A DNA stretch of 33,352 bases, taken from NCBI GenBank assembly GCA_049973945.1, contig JBMFJH010000019.1:1-33352 (forward strand). The letters run 5' to 3'. Positions within the stretch are counted from its first letter, which is position 1. Each line of letters begins with the position of its first letter. A program made the translations under genes and the position numbers. The stretch is from Acd1 sp049973945. GTDB taxonomy: Archaea; Thermoproteota; Thermoprotei_A; Sulfolobales; Sulfolobaceae. This document shows, one piece after another, positions 7,146-15,270 of this stretch. The notes beneath the pieces are model-generated. The model was not told the DNA's origin. It worked only from the letters and a program-made list of their open reading frames with translations, and ran no database searches.

Positions 7146-8168
7146 TCACCTGTTGACTATTGGTTTCAGGCTAGTTGTGGTTACGCCCTTCTTTTTAAGC
7201 TCTTCTCTCACCATCCTTGTCCCCACGACCATGACCTTGAGCTTCTCGAATGCGACCCTCCTCGGCCTCAGCTTGAGCCCGCAGTCGGGGTTTATGAACA
7301 GCCTCTCGGGCGGGAATATCTCGAGGGCCTTCCTGATAGCTTTAGCCACCGTCTCGGGGCTCTCGACCTTGTTCGTGTGGACGTCCACCACTCCGAAGCC
7401 GAGCTCGAGGTCGTACTTGTACTCCTTGAAGAGCTTCAGGGGCTCGAAGTTCCTGTTGGCGAACTCGAGGGCGAGCTGGTCTACCTTGAGCCTGTCCGCG
7501 TACCTCAACACCCTAGAGTAGTCGCCGTAGCATATGTGGACAGCGACCTTGACGTTAATCCCCTTAACGGCCTCGTTGACGGCATCGATCGCCCACTCGA
7601 CCTCGTCCTCGTGGGTGGGCAGGGCGGGCTCGTCGACCTGGATGAACTTCGCCCCGTTCTCGACGAGCGTCTTTATTTCTTGGTTTATCGCCTTCGCCAG
7701 GTCGAAGACGAGGTCCTGCTTCGTCTTGTAGTACTCGTTGTAGGACCATTCCGCTATCGTGTAGGGCCCGGTTATGGGAACCTTGACGACGGGGGAGTAG
7801 CTGACGTGCTGGGCGAACTTGAACTCGTGGAGGAGCATTGGGCTGAGGTACTCGACCTTGCCGACAACCGAAGGCTTCCTGTAATAGGCGGTGCCCCAGA
7901 CCCTCACGGGCCCATAGAACTTGAAGCCTCCGAGCCTCTCGGCGAAGTACTCGACCATCTCGTCCCTCCTCATCTCGCCGTCGGAGGGTATGTCAACCCC
8001 AGCCACCTGCTGGTCCCTCATTACCGCCACTACTGCGTCGTCGAAGGCTTCGATGAGCTCCTCGTCGCTCAGCCTACCAGCCCTGTGTAGCCTGATCGCT
8101 TCCCTCAGCCACTTGGGCCTCGGGTAGCTACCAATGACTGTCGTAGGGAGTACGGGGAGCTCCTCCAT
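7146..8168 (-). CDS. metE: Core methionine synthase (MetE C-terminal catalytic domain)
   Basis: Makes methionine from homocysteine without cobalamin as a bound cofactor. It corresponds to the catalytic half of bacterial MetE. The zinc ligands are all present (numbered from a GTG three codons upstream): His214 and Cys216 (VHICYGD), Glu238 (LALEFAN) and Cys299 (NPDCGLK); substrate motifs IGSYPRP and VDEPALP are also seen. I start at the ATG at 8168 because GGTGA lies 5 nt before it; a GTG at 8177 lies inside that ribosome-binding site. The methyl donor is uncertain, since stand-alone core MetE proteins of archaea are thought not to use the polyglutamyl folate of bacteria. It follows the MetE N-domain-like gene with a 1-nt gap. 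Confidence 0.92.
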   Translation of the reverse strand: MEELPVLPTTVIGSYPRPKWLREAIRLHRAGRLSDEELIEAFDDAVVAVMRDQQVAGVDIPSDGEMRRDEMVEYFAERLGGFKFYGPVRVWGTAYYRKPSVVGKVEYLSPMLLHEFKFAQHVSYSPVVKVPITGPYTIAEWSYNEYYKTKQDLVFDLAKAINQEIKTLVENGAKFIQVDEPALPTHEDEVEWAIDAVNEAVKGINVKVAVHICYGDYSRVLRYADRLKVDQLALEFANRNFEPLKLFKEYKYDLELGFGVVDVHTNKVESPETVAKAIRKALEIFPPERLFINPDCGLKLRPRRVAFEKLKVMVVGTRMVREELKKKGVTTTSLKPIVNR

Positions 8169-8169
8169 G

Positions 8170-9138
8170 TCACTCACCCTTCAGTCTAGACGCCAGCTTG
8201 AATTTCTTGTGGATTATAACTTCTGGGATGAGGTCTAGGAGCGAGGAGTTGCCGATTATCACGTCCTTCGCCCCGGCCTCTTGGGCACCCTTGACGAACC
8301 TCTTGAGCGAGGTCAACTTCTCCATCTTAGTGTTCCTGGAGTCCAGGAGGCCCAAGTAGACCCCCTTGCCCTTAACCGCCTTGTAAACGAAGGCGGCCAG
8401 CTTCTTCCTGTCCTCGGTCAGGTCGAAGCCGTAGTAGTCTGCCTTCAGCGACGCGAAGTCCTCGAGCCTGTCGGCCCTCAGGTTGAAGTAGGCTATCGCG
8501 TGGACTTCCCTGTTGAGGCCGTCGACTAGGGTCGAGAAGGCCCCTTTCGCGGCTTCAATGACCTTCTCGCCTACGCCTTTCTGAAAGAATGATGGCTCTA
8601 TCACTTCTACGGCGTCGAAGAGGTCCCTCTTCGACTTGAGGAACTCGTTGATCGCCGAAGCGTAGTCGTTCATAAATGCGCTCACGTCCTTGTAGTGCCT
8701 GTCCTCGGAAAGCAATGCGAACGAAAGGGGGCCCATCACGGTAAACTTCAGCTTCGCCTTCAGCTTGTTGTCCTTCATTACCTTCCTGGTGGTCTCCAAG
8801 TCCTTCACGTAGTCCTCCCCCTCGGAGGGCTCGAGCTTGCCCTTGATGACAGGAACCCTGTAGTAGAAGTTGTTGTCGTAAAACCTCACGAGGCCGTTCT
8901 TCTCAACGTTCTTCAACAGGTGGACTGTGGCGTCAACAGGGTCGTCGAACCTCATGAGCCCCGCGGTGTAATAGTCGAGGTTGAACTGGCTCATCGTCTT
9001 GACGTAGTACTCGATCTCCTTAGCTACGGCCTGGTCGAACTCCTCCTTGGTCATCTTGTTGCTGAGGAACCTGGAAACGACTTTGCCGAAAACAGCTCTC
9101 CTAGGGTAGGGGCCCGTTATTGCTATCGAAACGCCCAT
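8170..9138 (-). CDS. MetE N-terminal-domain-like protein, partner of core MetE
   Basis: A 322-residue protein of the UROD/MetE barrel superfamily resembling the N-terminal half of cobalamin-independent methionine synthase (ITGPYPRRAVFGKVVS near the N-terminus, FTVMGPLSFALLSED mid-protein, YLGLLDSRNTKMEKLTSLKRF and the DVIIGNSSLLDLIP block near the C-terminus). The His-Cys/Glu/Cys zinc set of the catalytic half is missing, so it should not catalyse methyl transfer alone. Its ATG overlaps the PCNA3 stop (ATGA), and its own stop is 1 nt before core metE, so the two halves are made together. It probably forms a two-subunit MetE or supplies the methyl-donor site; that is inference. Confidence 0.8.
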   Translation of the reverse strand: MGVSIAITGPYPRRAVFGKVVSRFLSNKMTKEEFDQAVAKEIEYYVKTMSQFNLDYYTAGLMRFDDPVDATVHLLKNVEKNGLVRFYDNNFYYRVPVIKGKLEPSEGEDYVKDLETTRKVMKDNKLKAKLKFTVMGPLSFALLSEDRHYKDVSAFMNDYASAINEFLKSKRDLFDAVEVIEPSFFQKGVGEKVIEAAKGAFSTLVDGLNREVHAIAYFNLRADRLEDFASLKADYYGFDLTEDRKKLAAFVYKAVKGKGVYLGLLDSRNTKMEKLTSLKRFVKGAQEAGAKDVIIGNSSLLDLIPEVIIHKKFKLASRLKGE

Positions 9139-9875
9139 CAGGCCAGTTTGGGGGCCAGCAAATAAGTAACTTTCCCCGACGTCTCCGTTCCGAACTCGAG
9201 CTGTAGTGGCTTGTTCTCGGAGAAAGCCAGGTTCACGGTGTCCCCCAGCCTCGAGAGGCCCATCACGTCGTTGATGTAAGCCACGTCGTAAGCTGCAGTT
9301 GAGGGCTTGTTAACCTGGATCTCTATGAGACCTCCGGTGTCCTTGTCCAGGACCACTTCGACTTTCGACTCGCCCTCGGTGTAGAACTTCACCGAGTTCT
9401 CGTCGGCGGTGACGTTCACGGTGTCGGAAACCACCTTAGCCTCGGAGACGGCCTTCTTTATTCCCGCCGAGCTTACCGTCGCTACGACGTCGAACGAGAG
9501 GTTAAGCTCGGGAACCTCGGGCGGGATCACTTCCAGGTTCTTCACCTGGTAGACCCTCTCAACGCCCCCGACGAGCTTCACAGTTACCACGTCGGGAGAG
9601 CTCGACTCTAGCACTAGCGACTCCTTCCTCGAGGCCGCTTTGAGGAGCTTAGACAGCATGGCGGCGTTGAAGCCGAACTTGAACTCCTCGCTGACGTCGT
9701 ACTCCTGGAAAGCGCTCGAGGGGATGCTGATCTTTATCAAGGCGATGTGGGCCCTGTCGACGGTTATTAGCTCTACGCCCTCGGGCTTAAAGACGAGGAG
9801 GGCTTCGTCGACGAGCTTGGTCAGCGCGTCGACAATTGCCCTAATGTCCCTCACGTCGGAGTGGACTACCCTCAT
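9138..9875 (-). CDS. pcna3: DNA sliding clamp, PCNA3-type subunit
   Basis: One subunit of the heterotrimeric crenarchaeal PCNA ring that tethers polymerase, Fen1 and ligase to DNA. The 245 residues begin MRVVHSDVRDIRAIV and contain VELITVDRAHIALI, EYDVSEEFKFGFN and the C-terminal VTYLLAPKLA, agreeing with the Sulfolobus PCNA3 pattern as I remember it. Clamp features are the interdomain connector around VKNLEVIPPEVPEL and the carboxyl tail. It is first in the operon with the two MetE genes and rps15, and divergent from cbiA. The PCNA1 type lies at 12413-13156; a PCNA2 is not in this window. Confidence 0.92.
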   Translation of the reverse strand: MRVVHSDVRDIRAIVDALTKLVDEALLVFKPEGVELITVDRAHIALIKISIPSSAFQEYDVSEEFKFGFNAAMLSKLLKAASRKESLVLESSSPDVVTVKLVGGVERVYQVKNLEVIPPEVPELNLSFDVVATVSSAGIKKAVSEAKVVSDTVNVTADENSVKFYTEGESKVEVVLDKDTGGLIEIQVNKPSTAAYDVAYINDVMGLSRLGDTVNLAFSENKPLQLEFGTETSGKVTYLLAPKLA

Positions 9876-9921
9876 GTTTCACTTCATAATTAGAAGGAGA
9901 GCGATTAATCTATCTGTCGTG

Positions 9922-11211
9922 ATGGGGGGTATCATCGTTTCGTCGGACAGGAGCGGTAGTGGCAAGACAGTCATTACCTCAGGGATCATGAGGGCCCTCT
10001 CGAAGAGGCTCAGGGTAGCCCCGTTCAAGGTAGGGCCGGACTACATCGACCCGGGCTACCACAGGGTCGCGACGGGCGAGTGGTCTGCCAACCTGGACCT
10101 GTGGCTGATGGGGGAGGAGGAGGTCAAGAGGGCCTTCTGGAGGTACTCGGGGGGAAAGGACTTGGCCGTCGTCGAGGGGGTCATGGGGCTCTACGACGGC
10201 GTCGGGCTGAGGTACAGCACCTACGAGGTCTCGGAGCTCCTCAGGCTCCCGATCGTCCTCCTAATTAATTGTAGCAACGTGTCGTCTACCGCATCGGCGA
10301 TCGTCCACGGCCTAAAGTCCTTCAGGAACGCGAGGGTGGCCGGGGTTATATTCAACATGGTCGGGAGCGAGAGGCACTTCTCTTACTGTAAGGAGGGGCT
10401 CGAAGGCGTCAAAGTGCTGGGCTACGTTCCCTACTCGAAGGAGCTCAAGTTACCTTCCAGGCACCTAGGCCTTCATTTGGCCGAGGAGGTCTCGAGGGCA
10501 GAAGAGGTCGTTAAGCTGGCCTCAGAAATGGTAGAGTCCTACGTTGACCTGGACTCCGTAGTGGAAACGGCGAGGACTGCCGAGCCCCCGGCTGTTGATG
10601 AGGAGAGGGAAAACCAAGGGAGCCCTTCGGGCAAAGTCGCCGTGGCTTACGACCTGGCATTCAGCTTTTACTACAGGGACAACATCGAGTTCCTGAAGGC
10701 TAAGCGCGAGGTGGTCTTCTTCAGCCCGCTCAAGAACGAGGTCGTGGAGGACGCGGACGCGGTTTACCTGGGCGGGGGCTACCCAGAGCTCTACATGGAA
10801 CAGCTCGAGGCCAACGAGAGGACGAAAAGGTGGATCCTGAAGACTGCCGAGGACGGCAAGCCCGTTTTCGGGGAGTGCGGGGGACTCATGTACCTTTCGA
10901 GGGAATTGGTCGGCGAGAGGGGCTACAGGATGGTCGGGCTCTTCGATTTGACAATCAAGGCGAAGGACAGGCTGACCATAGGCTACACCTCCCTCGAGGC
11001 GATCAGGGACAACCTGTTGACTAAGTCGGGAGGTCAGGTTAGGGGCCACGAGTTCCACTACTCCAAGCCAGTCGACCCAGGCAAAACCAAGTTCGCCTTC
11101 AAGAACTTGATAGGGAAAGGGATCTGGGACGGGATGGACGGGGCGGTGGAGTACAACTCCCTGGGAACATATAGCCACTTCTACTTCAGGTCTTTCCCTC
11201 CTGCTCTTTAG
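9922..11211 (+). CDS. cbiA: Cobyrinate a,c-diamide synthase
   Basis: ATP- and glutamine-dependent amidation of the a and c side chains of cobyrinic acid in B12 synthesis. The 429-residue protein has an N-terminal P-loop domain with SDRSGSGKT (8-16), FKVGPDYIDPGYH and VEGVMGLYDG, then a class I glutamine amidotransferase domain with DADAVYLGGGYPELY, the nucleophile FGECGGLMYLS and the late histidine of VRGHEFHYS. The frame is open much further upstream because of antisense pcna3, but homology begins at MGGIIVSSD. The ATG at 9922 (or the adjacent GTG) fits an AT-rich element near 9886-9893 giving an almost leaderless mRNA. Methanogen relatives amidate Ni-sirohydrochlorin, but here with MetE and CbiX the corrin role is likelier. 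The 3' end overlaps the convergent membrane-protein gene by 26 nt. Confidence 0.9.
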   Translation: MGGIIVSSDRSGSGKTVITSGIMRALSKRLRVAPFKVGPDYIDPGYHRVATGEWSANLDLWLMGEEEVKRAFWRYSGGKDLAVVEGVMGLYDGVGLRYSTYEVSELLRLPIVLLINCSNVSSTASAIVHGLKSFRNARVAGVIFNMVGSERHFSYCKEGLEGVKVLGYVPYSKELKLPSRHLGLHLAEEVSRAEEVVKLASEMVESYVDLDSVVETARTAEPPAVDEERENQGSPSGKVAVAYDLAFSFYYRDNIEFLKAKREVVFFSPLKNEVVEDADAVYLGGGYPELYMEQLEANERTKRWILKTAEDGKPVFGECGGLMYLSRELVGERGYRMVGLFDLTIKAKDRLTIGYTSLEAIRDNLLTKSGGQVRGHEFHYSKPVDPGKTKFAFKNLIGKGIWDGMDGAVEYNSLGTYSHFYFRSFPPAL

Positions 11212-11941
11212 CCAAGCGCTGGAGCTTCTCGATGGCCTCCTTAAGCCTCTGCAAGTCGTTACTGTAAAGCCTCACCCTGAAGGGCAGTTTGCTCGTACTG
11301 CTGTCGACCTCGACGTAGGACTTGTCTGCGTTAACCGTTATCTTGGCCCCGACGAAATGCCTGAAGTGCAGGACTATCCCAGTGACGTCTGTCGACGCTA
11401 TCCCTTTCGTAGTGACCTTGTACGAGTTCGGCGCGACCACCTCCATCATCCTGAACTGGACTAGCCTCCTATAGACGAAGAAGTTAAACAGGAAAAGGGC
11501 CTCGAAGTAGCCCACGTAGATCAGGAACCTCTGCATCCCCTGATACTGGGTCACTAATTTATCGAAGGCAAGGTAGTAGAAGGCGATCAGCAATATCATG
11601 TAAAGGAACATAATACCTAACGACCTCATGGTCTTAGAGGTGTACTCCCTGAACATGGCCTGGTACTCTTCGTCCCTCATCGCTAAATCCAACGCTCTCC
11701 TCTCCTCAAACAGCGTAGGGGCCTTCACGATCTCCTGGAAGTACTTGCGTTCTGAGAGCAGGGGGTTGCTCTTTTGGGCTATGTACATGCTGACGCCCAT
11801 TATGATCACGATGTACAGGATGTAGAACGGCAGGAAGTACTCGGGGTAAAACGAGAGGACTGCCGACATCGCCAGCATCGCTGTCTGGCTCACGAGGATC
11901 ATCTTCCAGTTGTAGGGGTTGTAGGGGGGCTGTTGGCTCAC
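11186..11941 (-). CDS. Integral membrane protein, DUF2208-like
   Basis: 251 residues with two pairs of membrane helices: about 14-30 (ILVSQTAMLAMSAVLSF) and 36-53 (LPFYILYIVIIMGVSMYI), then about 107-127 (LGIMFLYMILLIAFYYLAF) and 140-157 (IYVGYFEALFLFNFFVY), separated by a charged loop. A cytosolic C-terminal beta-rich domain (LYSNDLQRLKEAIEKL at its end) follows. The arrangement recalls the archaeal DUF2208 family, but I rely on memory and the call is tentative. No function is known. It faces cbiA and overlaps its 3' end; the N-terminus is rich in Pro, Gln, Asn and Tyr. Confidence 0.7.
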   Translation of the reverse strand: MSQQPPYNPYNWKMILVSQTAMLAMSAVLSFYPEYFLPFYILYIVIIMGVSMYIAQKSNPLLSERKYFQEIVKAPTLFEERRALDLAMRDEEYQAMFREYTSKTMRSLGIMFLYMILLIAFYYLAFDKLVTQYQGMQRFLIYVGYFEALFLFNFFVYRRLVQFRMMEVVAPNSYKVTTKGIASTDVTGIVLHFRHFVGAKITVNADKSYVEVDSSTSKLPFRVRLYSNDLQRLKEAIEKLQRLAKEQEGKT

Positions 11942-11985
11942 GGTTGGTGAATATTAACTGGCTCCTATAAGGGTTTGTCGAAGAG

Positions 11986-12447
11986 TTGCTGGCTTTAGCA
12001 ATTGCCCTGCTGAGTCTGGTCACGCCGTACTTCAACTTCACGGTGTCCGTGTCCTACCAGGGCCTGCAGCCCACGGTTGGGGTCTTGCACAGCGGCTACA
12101 TTTACATATCGGTTCCTGGAAACATCAGCTCGATAAGCTCGCCGTTACCTTACGTTCGGCTGAACTCGACGACCATAGCCATCAACCCCGCCCTCGTGAC
12201 TAACGGCTCGACCGTAAACCTGAAGTACACGGGCGGGAACGCGAACGTGACGTTCTACATCAGGAACATCGAAGGTTCGAGGGCCAGCGCGACGTTACCC
12301 ACCCTGACGACGCCCGACTCCTCCATGATTGTTCATCGAACGAGCGAAAGCGGTAACGAAACGTCAAAGAACTGGGCATATTTGGCCATCGCGATAGCCT
12401 CAGCGGTTATCGTCATAGCCTTGGAGCTATCCAGAAGACGAGCTTAG
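11986..12447 (+). CDS. Small glycosylated surface protein with C-terminal anchor
   Basis: 153 residues from a TTG start; an in-frame TAA lies just upstream. A short N-terminal hydrophobic stretch (LALAIALLSLV) looks like a signal peptide. The ectodomain is beta-rich with six N-glycosylation sequons (NFT, NIS, NST, NGS, NVT, NET). A C-terminal helix (WAYLAIAIASAVIVIALEL) with RRR after it anchors it with the tail inside. I do not recognise the family. It is transcribed towards pcna1 and the two 3' ends overlap by 35 nt. An AT-rich element around 11950-11956 gives a nearly leaderless start. Confidence 0.65.
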   Translation: MLALAIALLSLVTPYFNFTVSVSYQGLQPTVGVLHSGYIYISVPGNISSISSPLPYVRLNSTTIAINPALVTNGSTVNLKYTGGNANVTFYIRNIEGSRASATLPTLTTPDSSMIVHRTSESGNETSKNWAYLAIAIASAVIVIALELSRRRA

Positions 12448-13156
12448 CCCCGTCCTCGCCCTGTGCCTCGATCTTCATGGGCATATTGGGGCCGAAGTAA
12501 ACGTCGACGTTGTCGGAGAACGAGGCCCCCGTCACGGCGTCCTTCAAGACCTCGATGCTGTAGCTGGCCGAGCCAGGCTCGTTCACCTGCAATTCCTTGA
12601 GCGGCTTGTCCTTCAGTAGGTGGGCCTCGTAAGTCTTCCCCTCAGCCTCGGCCCTCACGACGACTTTCTCCTGGTCGGCCTCGAAAGTAGCCTCGCTGGA
12701 GATCGCTTCGGCCTCCTTTATCACGCTCTTGAGAACTCCTCCCTCGACCCTCATCATCACGGTGGGCGTGACCTTAGGTTCCTGGAGCGTTTCGAGAAGG
12801 GTCTGTTCGGCCTTGACGAAGAGGTTGCTCTTCGTCCCAGACCTGGCGTCTGTGATTATTATCTTCAAACCTCCCTCTATCTCCTGGATAGTCACCGTCG
12901 ACCTCTTGGACTTGGCCTTACCGAGAACCTTCTTCAGCTCGCTCAGGTTCATCTTGTAGGCGACCGGCTTGTCGATAGTGTAGTCCGAAAGGACTGTCTT
13001 GGGCATGCTCAGAACGCCCATCAACACCTTGTCGTCAGTCAAGTACCTGGAGTAAATCCCGTCCTCCGAGAAGTTCAGAGTAATCTCGTCGGACAGCCTC
13101 ACCATTCCCGAGAGAATGTAATAGAAGTCTGAGGCGTTGGGGTAAGTGGCCCTCAT
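12413..13156 (-). CDS. pcna1: DNA sliding clamp, PCNA1-type subunit
   Basis: 247 residues starting MRATYPNASDFY, with LNFSEDGIYSRYLTDDKVLM, GLKIIITDARSGTKS, LLKDKPLKELQV and the C-terminal AKLVFWIAPRL, matching the Sulfolobus PCNA1 pattern. PCNA1 forms a stable pair with PCNA2, to which PCNA3 is added; that is family knowledge. A TTG one codon earlier would add a residue, but the ATG overlaps the rpo13 stop as TGATG, the natural coupled start. It is the last gene of the HerA-Rpo13-PCNA1 operon. Confidence 0.93.
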   Translation of the reverse strand: MRATYPNASDFYYILSGMVRLSDEITLNFSEDGIYSRYLTDDKVLMGVLSMPKTVLSDYTIDKPVAYKMNLSELKKVLGKAKSKRSTVTIQEIEGGLKIIITDARSGTKSNLFVKAEQTLLETLQEPKVTPTVMMRVEGGVLKSVIKEAEAISSEATFEADQEKVVVRAEAEGKTYEAHLLKDKPLKELQVNEPGSASYSIEVLKDAVTGASFSDNVDVYFGPNMPMKIEAQGEDGAKLVFWIAPRL

Positions 13157-13584
13157 CAACTGGCCTCCCCCTCGCCCTCCGAGGTTTCTTCCTCACGGTC
13201 TTCTTTCTTGGATTTCTTCTTTGAACTCTTCTTAGACGACTTCGCCCTCTTCTTTTTCTTCTCTCCCTCCTCTTCTTCAGTCGCTTCTTCTTCCTCCTGG
13301 GCCTCTTCTTCTACTCCTATCGACTTCCTACCTCTCCTGCTTTTCAGGAGCTTAGCCATTCCCTTACCAAGCCTCACGAAAGTCCTTTCCGCCTCCCTCG
13401 GCGAGATTTCCCCTGCTAACAGCTTGTCCCAGGCCTCGGTAATCATGAGGAGGCCCTCTATTTCATTCACGCTGAGCTCTGGGATTTCCTCGGCCTCCTC
13501 TCCTACGGGGTACTCCTGGGCACCCCTCGCCTCTACCTCCAGCTCCTCTACCTCTTCGGCCTCGTGAACCTCCTCCTGACTCAT
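13156..13584 (-). CDS. rpo13: RNA polymerase subunit Rpo13 with a long charged tail
   Basis: The centre, IPELSVNEIEGLLMITEAW followed by DKLLAGEISPREAE (residues 34-66), matches the helix-turn-helix core of the crenarchaeal subunit Rpo13, and the position directly before pcna1 is the one known in Sulfolobus. Rpo13 sits near the downstream DNA of the polymerase and its basic tail contacts DNA. Here the protein is 142 residues, against roughly 100 for the Sulfolobus form. The extra part includes an acidic run (91-107) and then a Lys/Ser-rich run (109-127) ending acidic. The N-terminal 33 residues are also acidic. The ATG overlaps the ATPase stop (ATGA). Confidence 0.85.
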   Translation of the reverse strand: MSQEEVHEAEEVEELEVEARGAQEYPVGEEAEEIPELSVNEIEGLLMITEAWDKLLAGEISPREAERTFVRLGKGMAKLLKSRRGRKSIGVEEEAQEEEEATEEEEGEKKKKRAKSSKKSSKKKSKKEDREEETSEGEGEAS

Positions 13585-15233
13585 GAAGCTCCCCCGGGGG
13601 AGAAGCGTACTCGAACAACCCGCCCGGATAATAAATCTCTCGTAATTGCCTCTCCCCTTTCAAGCTGGCCGAATGTCGATAATAACGCTTTCGCGGCCCT
13701 CTCGTCTCCGCCGGAGAACATGCTCGAGGCGTACTTGGCGTCCTCCGGGTTGACCAGCCTCATCACGAACTGGTAGCCCGTGTTTGGGATGACCTGCTTC
13801 ACCGGCTCAAAGTACTGGCTTATCAGGATGAGTCCCAGGCCGAACTTCCTCCCCTCTGAGGCTAACCTTGTCACTACCTGGAGCCCGCTCTCCTTCTCAA
13901 GGACGAAGGGGGCCTCGTCTATGACTATCAGGTTGCTCAGCTTACCCCTCTTCTCGCTCAGCCTGTACAGTGCCCCCCTCAGCACGGTCTCTATGAGGAT
14001 GTAGCTGACCTCCCTGGTCTGAACCCTGCTGACGTCGAGGACTTTCCTCCCCTTGAACAGCTCCTCCAGGCTGATCCCCTTCCCCGGGAAGATGGTCTCG
14101 TTCAGGAACTTCAGGTAGGGCTCGAGGGAGGACAGCCTGGCCAAGGCCTGCGAGTCGGAAGCCAGCTTCTTCTCCCTGTCGAGGATCGCCAGCACGTCCG
14201 CGAAGGTCGGCGGGTCAATTGACCACGTCTTGGGGTCGTCCGTAATCCCCTTGAAGGCGTAGGTCTCTACGAGGAGGTTAGCCAGGGTTATCTCCTGAAG
14301 GGGGCCGAGCTTGAAGACCGACCTGACCATGGATGCTATCTCCACGCTCCTCTGGTGTGGCGAAGCCCCGAAGAGGCTCAACGGGTTCAGGGGCACTTCG
14401 GTCGCGTTTATCCTCTCCCCCAGGTCAGCGTGCTCGCCGTGCGGGTCTATCACTAGGTAGTCCACGTCCTTCAGCTCCTTCAAGATGGACTTCACCAGGG
14501 TCGACTTACCTGAGCCGGAAGTCCCGACGATGACTACGTTGTAGTTGTTCGCCCTGCTGAAGTCCAAGCAGAACTCCCCCCTAAGGCGCCTCCAGTTCGA
14601 ACCCCCAGCGAGGACGCCCGCTGGTCTGAGCTCGCCCACTATCTCGCCCAGGCATATCCCGCCCTTGACCGGCCTGTACGGCGAATCTACTACTGCGGGC
14701 AAGGACATCCACGACCCGAGCGAGGCCAGGCCGAAGTACCACGAGCCGTCGAGCGTGGCGAAGAACAGGGCTATCACAGAACCGACGACGAGAAACGCGT
14801 TTCCAGTAACTAAGTAAACCACGAGAACCCCAATAGCCCCTATTAGGGCGGGAGCCCAGTGAGGCCTCTTCAGTTTGACCCCCTCGATAACGGGATCCGA
14901 GATCGTCCGGGTCACCAGGACGTCGACGAAGAACGCGGCTATCACGGCCCCCGAGTAGAAGGGGGCATAGCTGACCAAGAAGACGAGGGGGTTGGAGCCT
15001 TGCACCAACAGGAAGGCCGTAGCCAAGGAGAAGGCGTATAGAAACGAGATAATTATGGAGCGGGTCAGGCCGTAGGTTAGGAAGCCCAGGAAGACCATGA
15101 CGGCGGTCAGTATCAGTGGGCCGAACGTGAACCTGACGCCGAACACCTCGAAATAGTACCTGCTCTCTATGTAAGGGTAAACGAACGCCAACGCAAGTGC
15201 TATCGAGATCAGTACGGCGTGCGATAGACGCAT
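13581..15233 (-). CDS. Membrane-anchored HerA/VirB4-type ATPase
   Basis: 550 residues. The first 165 or so hold about six membrane helices (around 5-20, 37-55, 58-78, 92-108, 127-143, 145-165). A HerA-FtsK class ATPase domain follows: Walker A GTSGSGKST (237-245), the typical VIDPHGEHADLG (261-272), Walker B LIVIDEAPFVLEKE (about 430) and RKFGLGLILISQ (sensor region). Such enzymes pump DNA or work with NurA in end resection; an anchored one suggests DNA movement at the membrane. The archaeal DNA-import ATPase CedB has this general build and is one possible identity, unproven here. No NurA gene is adjacent. It starts the operon that also encodes Rpo13 and PCNA1 and is divergent from the Lhr helicase. 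Confidence 0.82.
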   Translation of the reverse strand: MRLSHAVLISIALALAFVYPYIESRYYFEVFGVRFTFGPLILTAVMVFLGFLTYGLTRSIIISFLYAFSLATAFLLVQGSNPLVFLVSYAPFYSGAVIAAFFVDVLVTRTISDPVIEGVKLKRPHWAPALIGAIGVLVVYLVTGNAFLVVGSVIALFFATLDGSWYFGLASLGSWMSLPAVVDSPYRPVKGGICLGEIVGELRPAGVLAGGSNWRRLRGEFCLDFSRANNYNVVIVGTSGSGKSTLVKSILKELKDVDYLVIDPHGEHADLGERINATEVPLNPLSLFGASPHQRSVEIASMVRSVFKLGPLQEITLANLLVETYAFKGITDDPKTWSIDPPTFADVLAILDREKKLASDSQALARLSSLEPYLKFLNETIFPGKGISLEELFKGRKVLDVSRVQTREVSYILIETVLRGALYRLSEKRGKLSNLIVIDEAPFVLEKESGLQVVTRLASEGRKFGLGLILISQYFEPVKQVIPNTGYQFVMRLVNPEDAKYASSMFSGGDERAAKALLSTFGQLERGEAITRDLLSGRVVRVRFSPGGAS

Positions 15234-15270
15234 TACTATTTTAGAACAGGAGGTATTACCGTAAAATTCG

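Noticed and set aside
7023..8090. Long plus-strand frame of 355 codons
   Set aside because: It lies antisense to metE and rps15, both clear family matches; its Leu/Val-rich product is the usual shadow of AGG/GAG-rich genes.
9640..9921. N-terminal extension of cbiA
   Set aside because: It is antisense to pcna3 and lacks CbiA homology; the family starts at the P-loop domain after 9922.
10522..11178. 218-codon minus-strand frame
   Set aside because: It is antisense to cbiA, whose catalytic motifs are intact.
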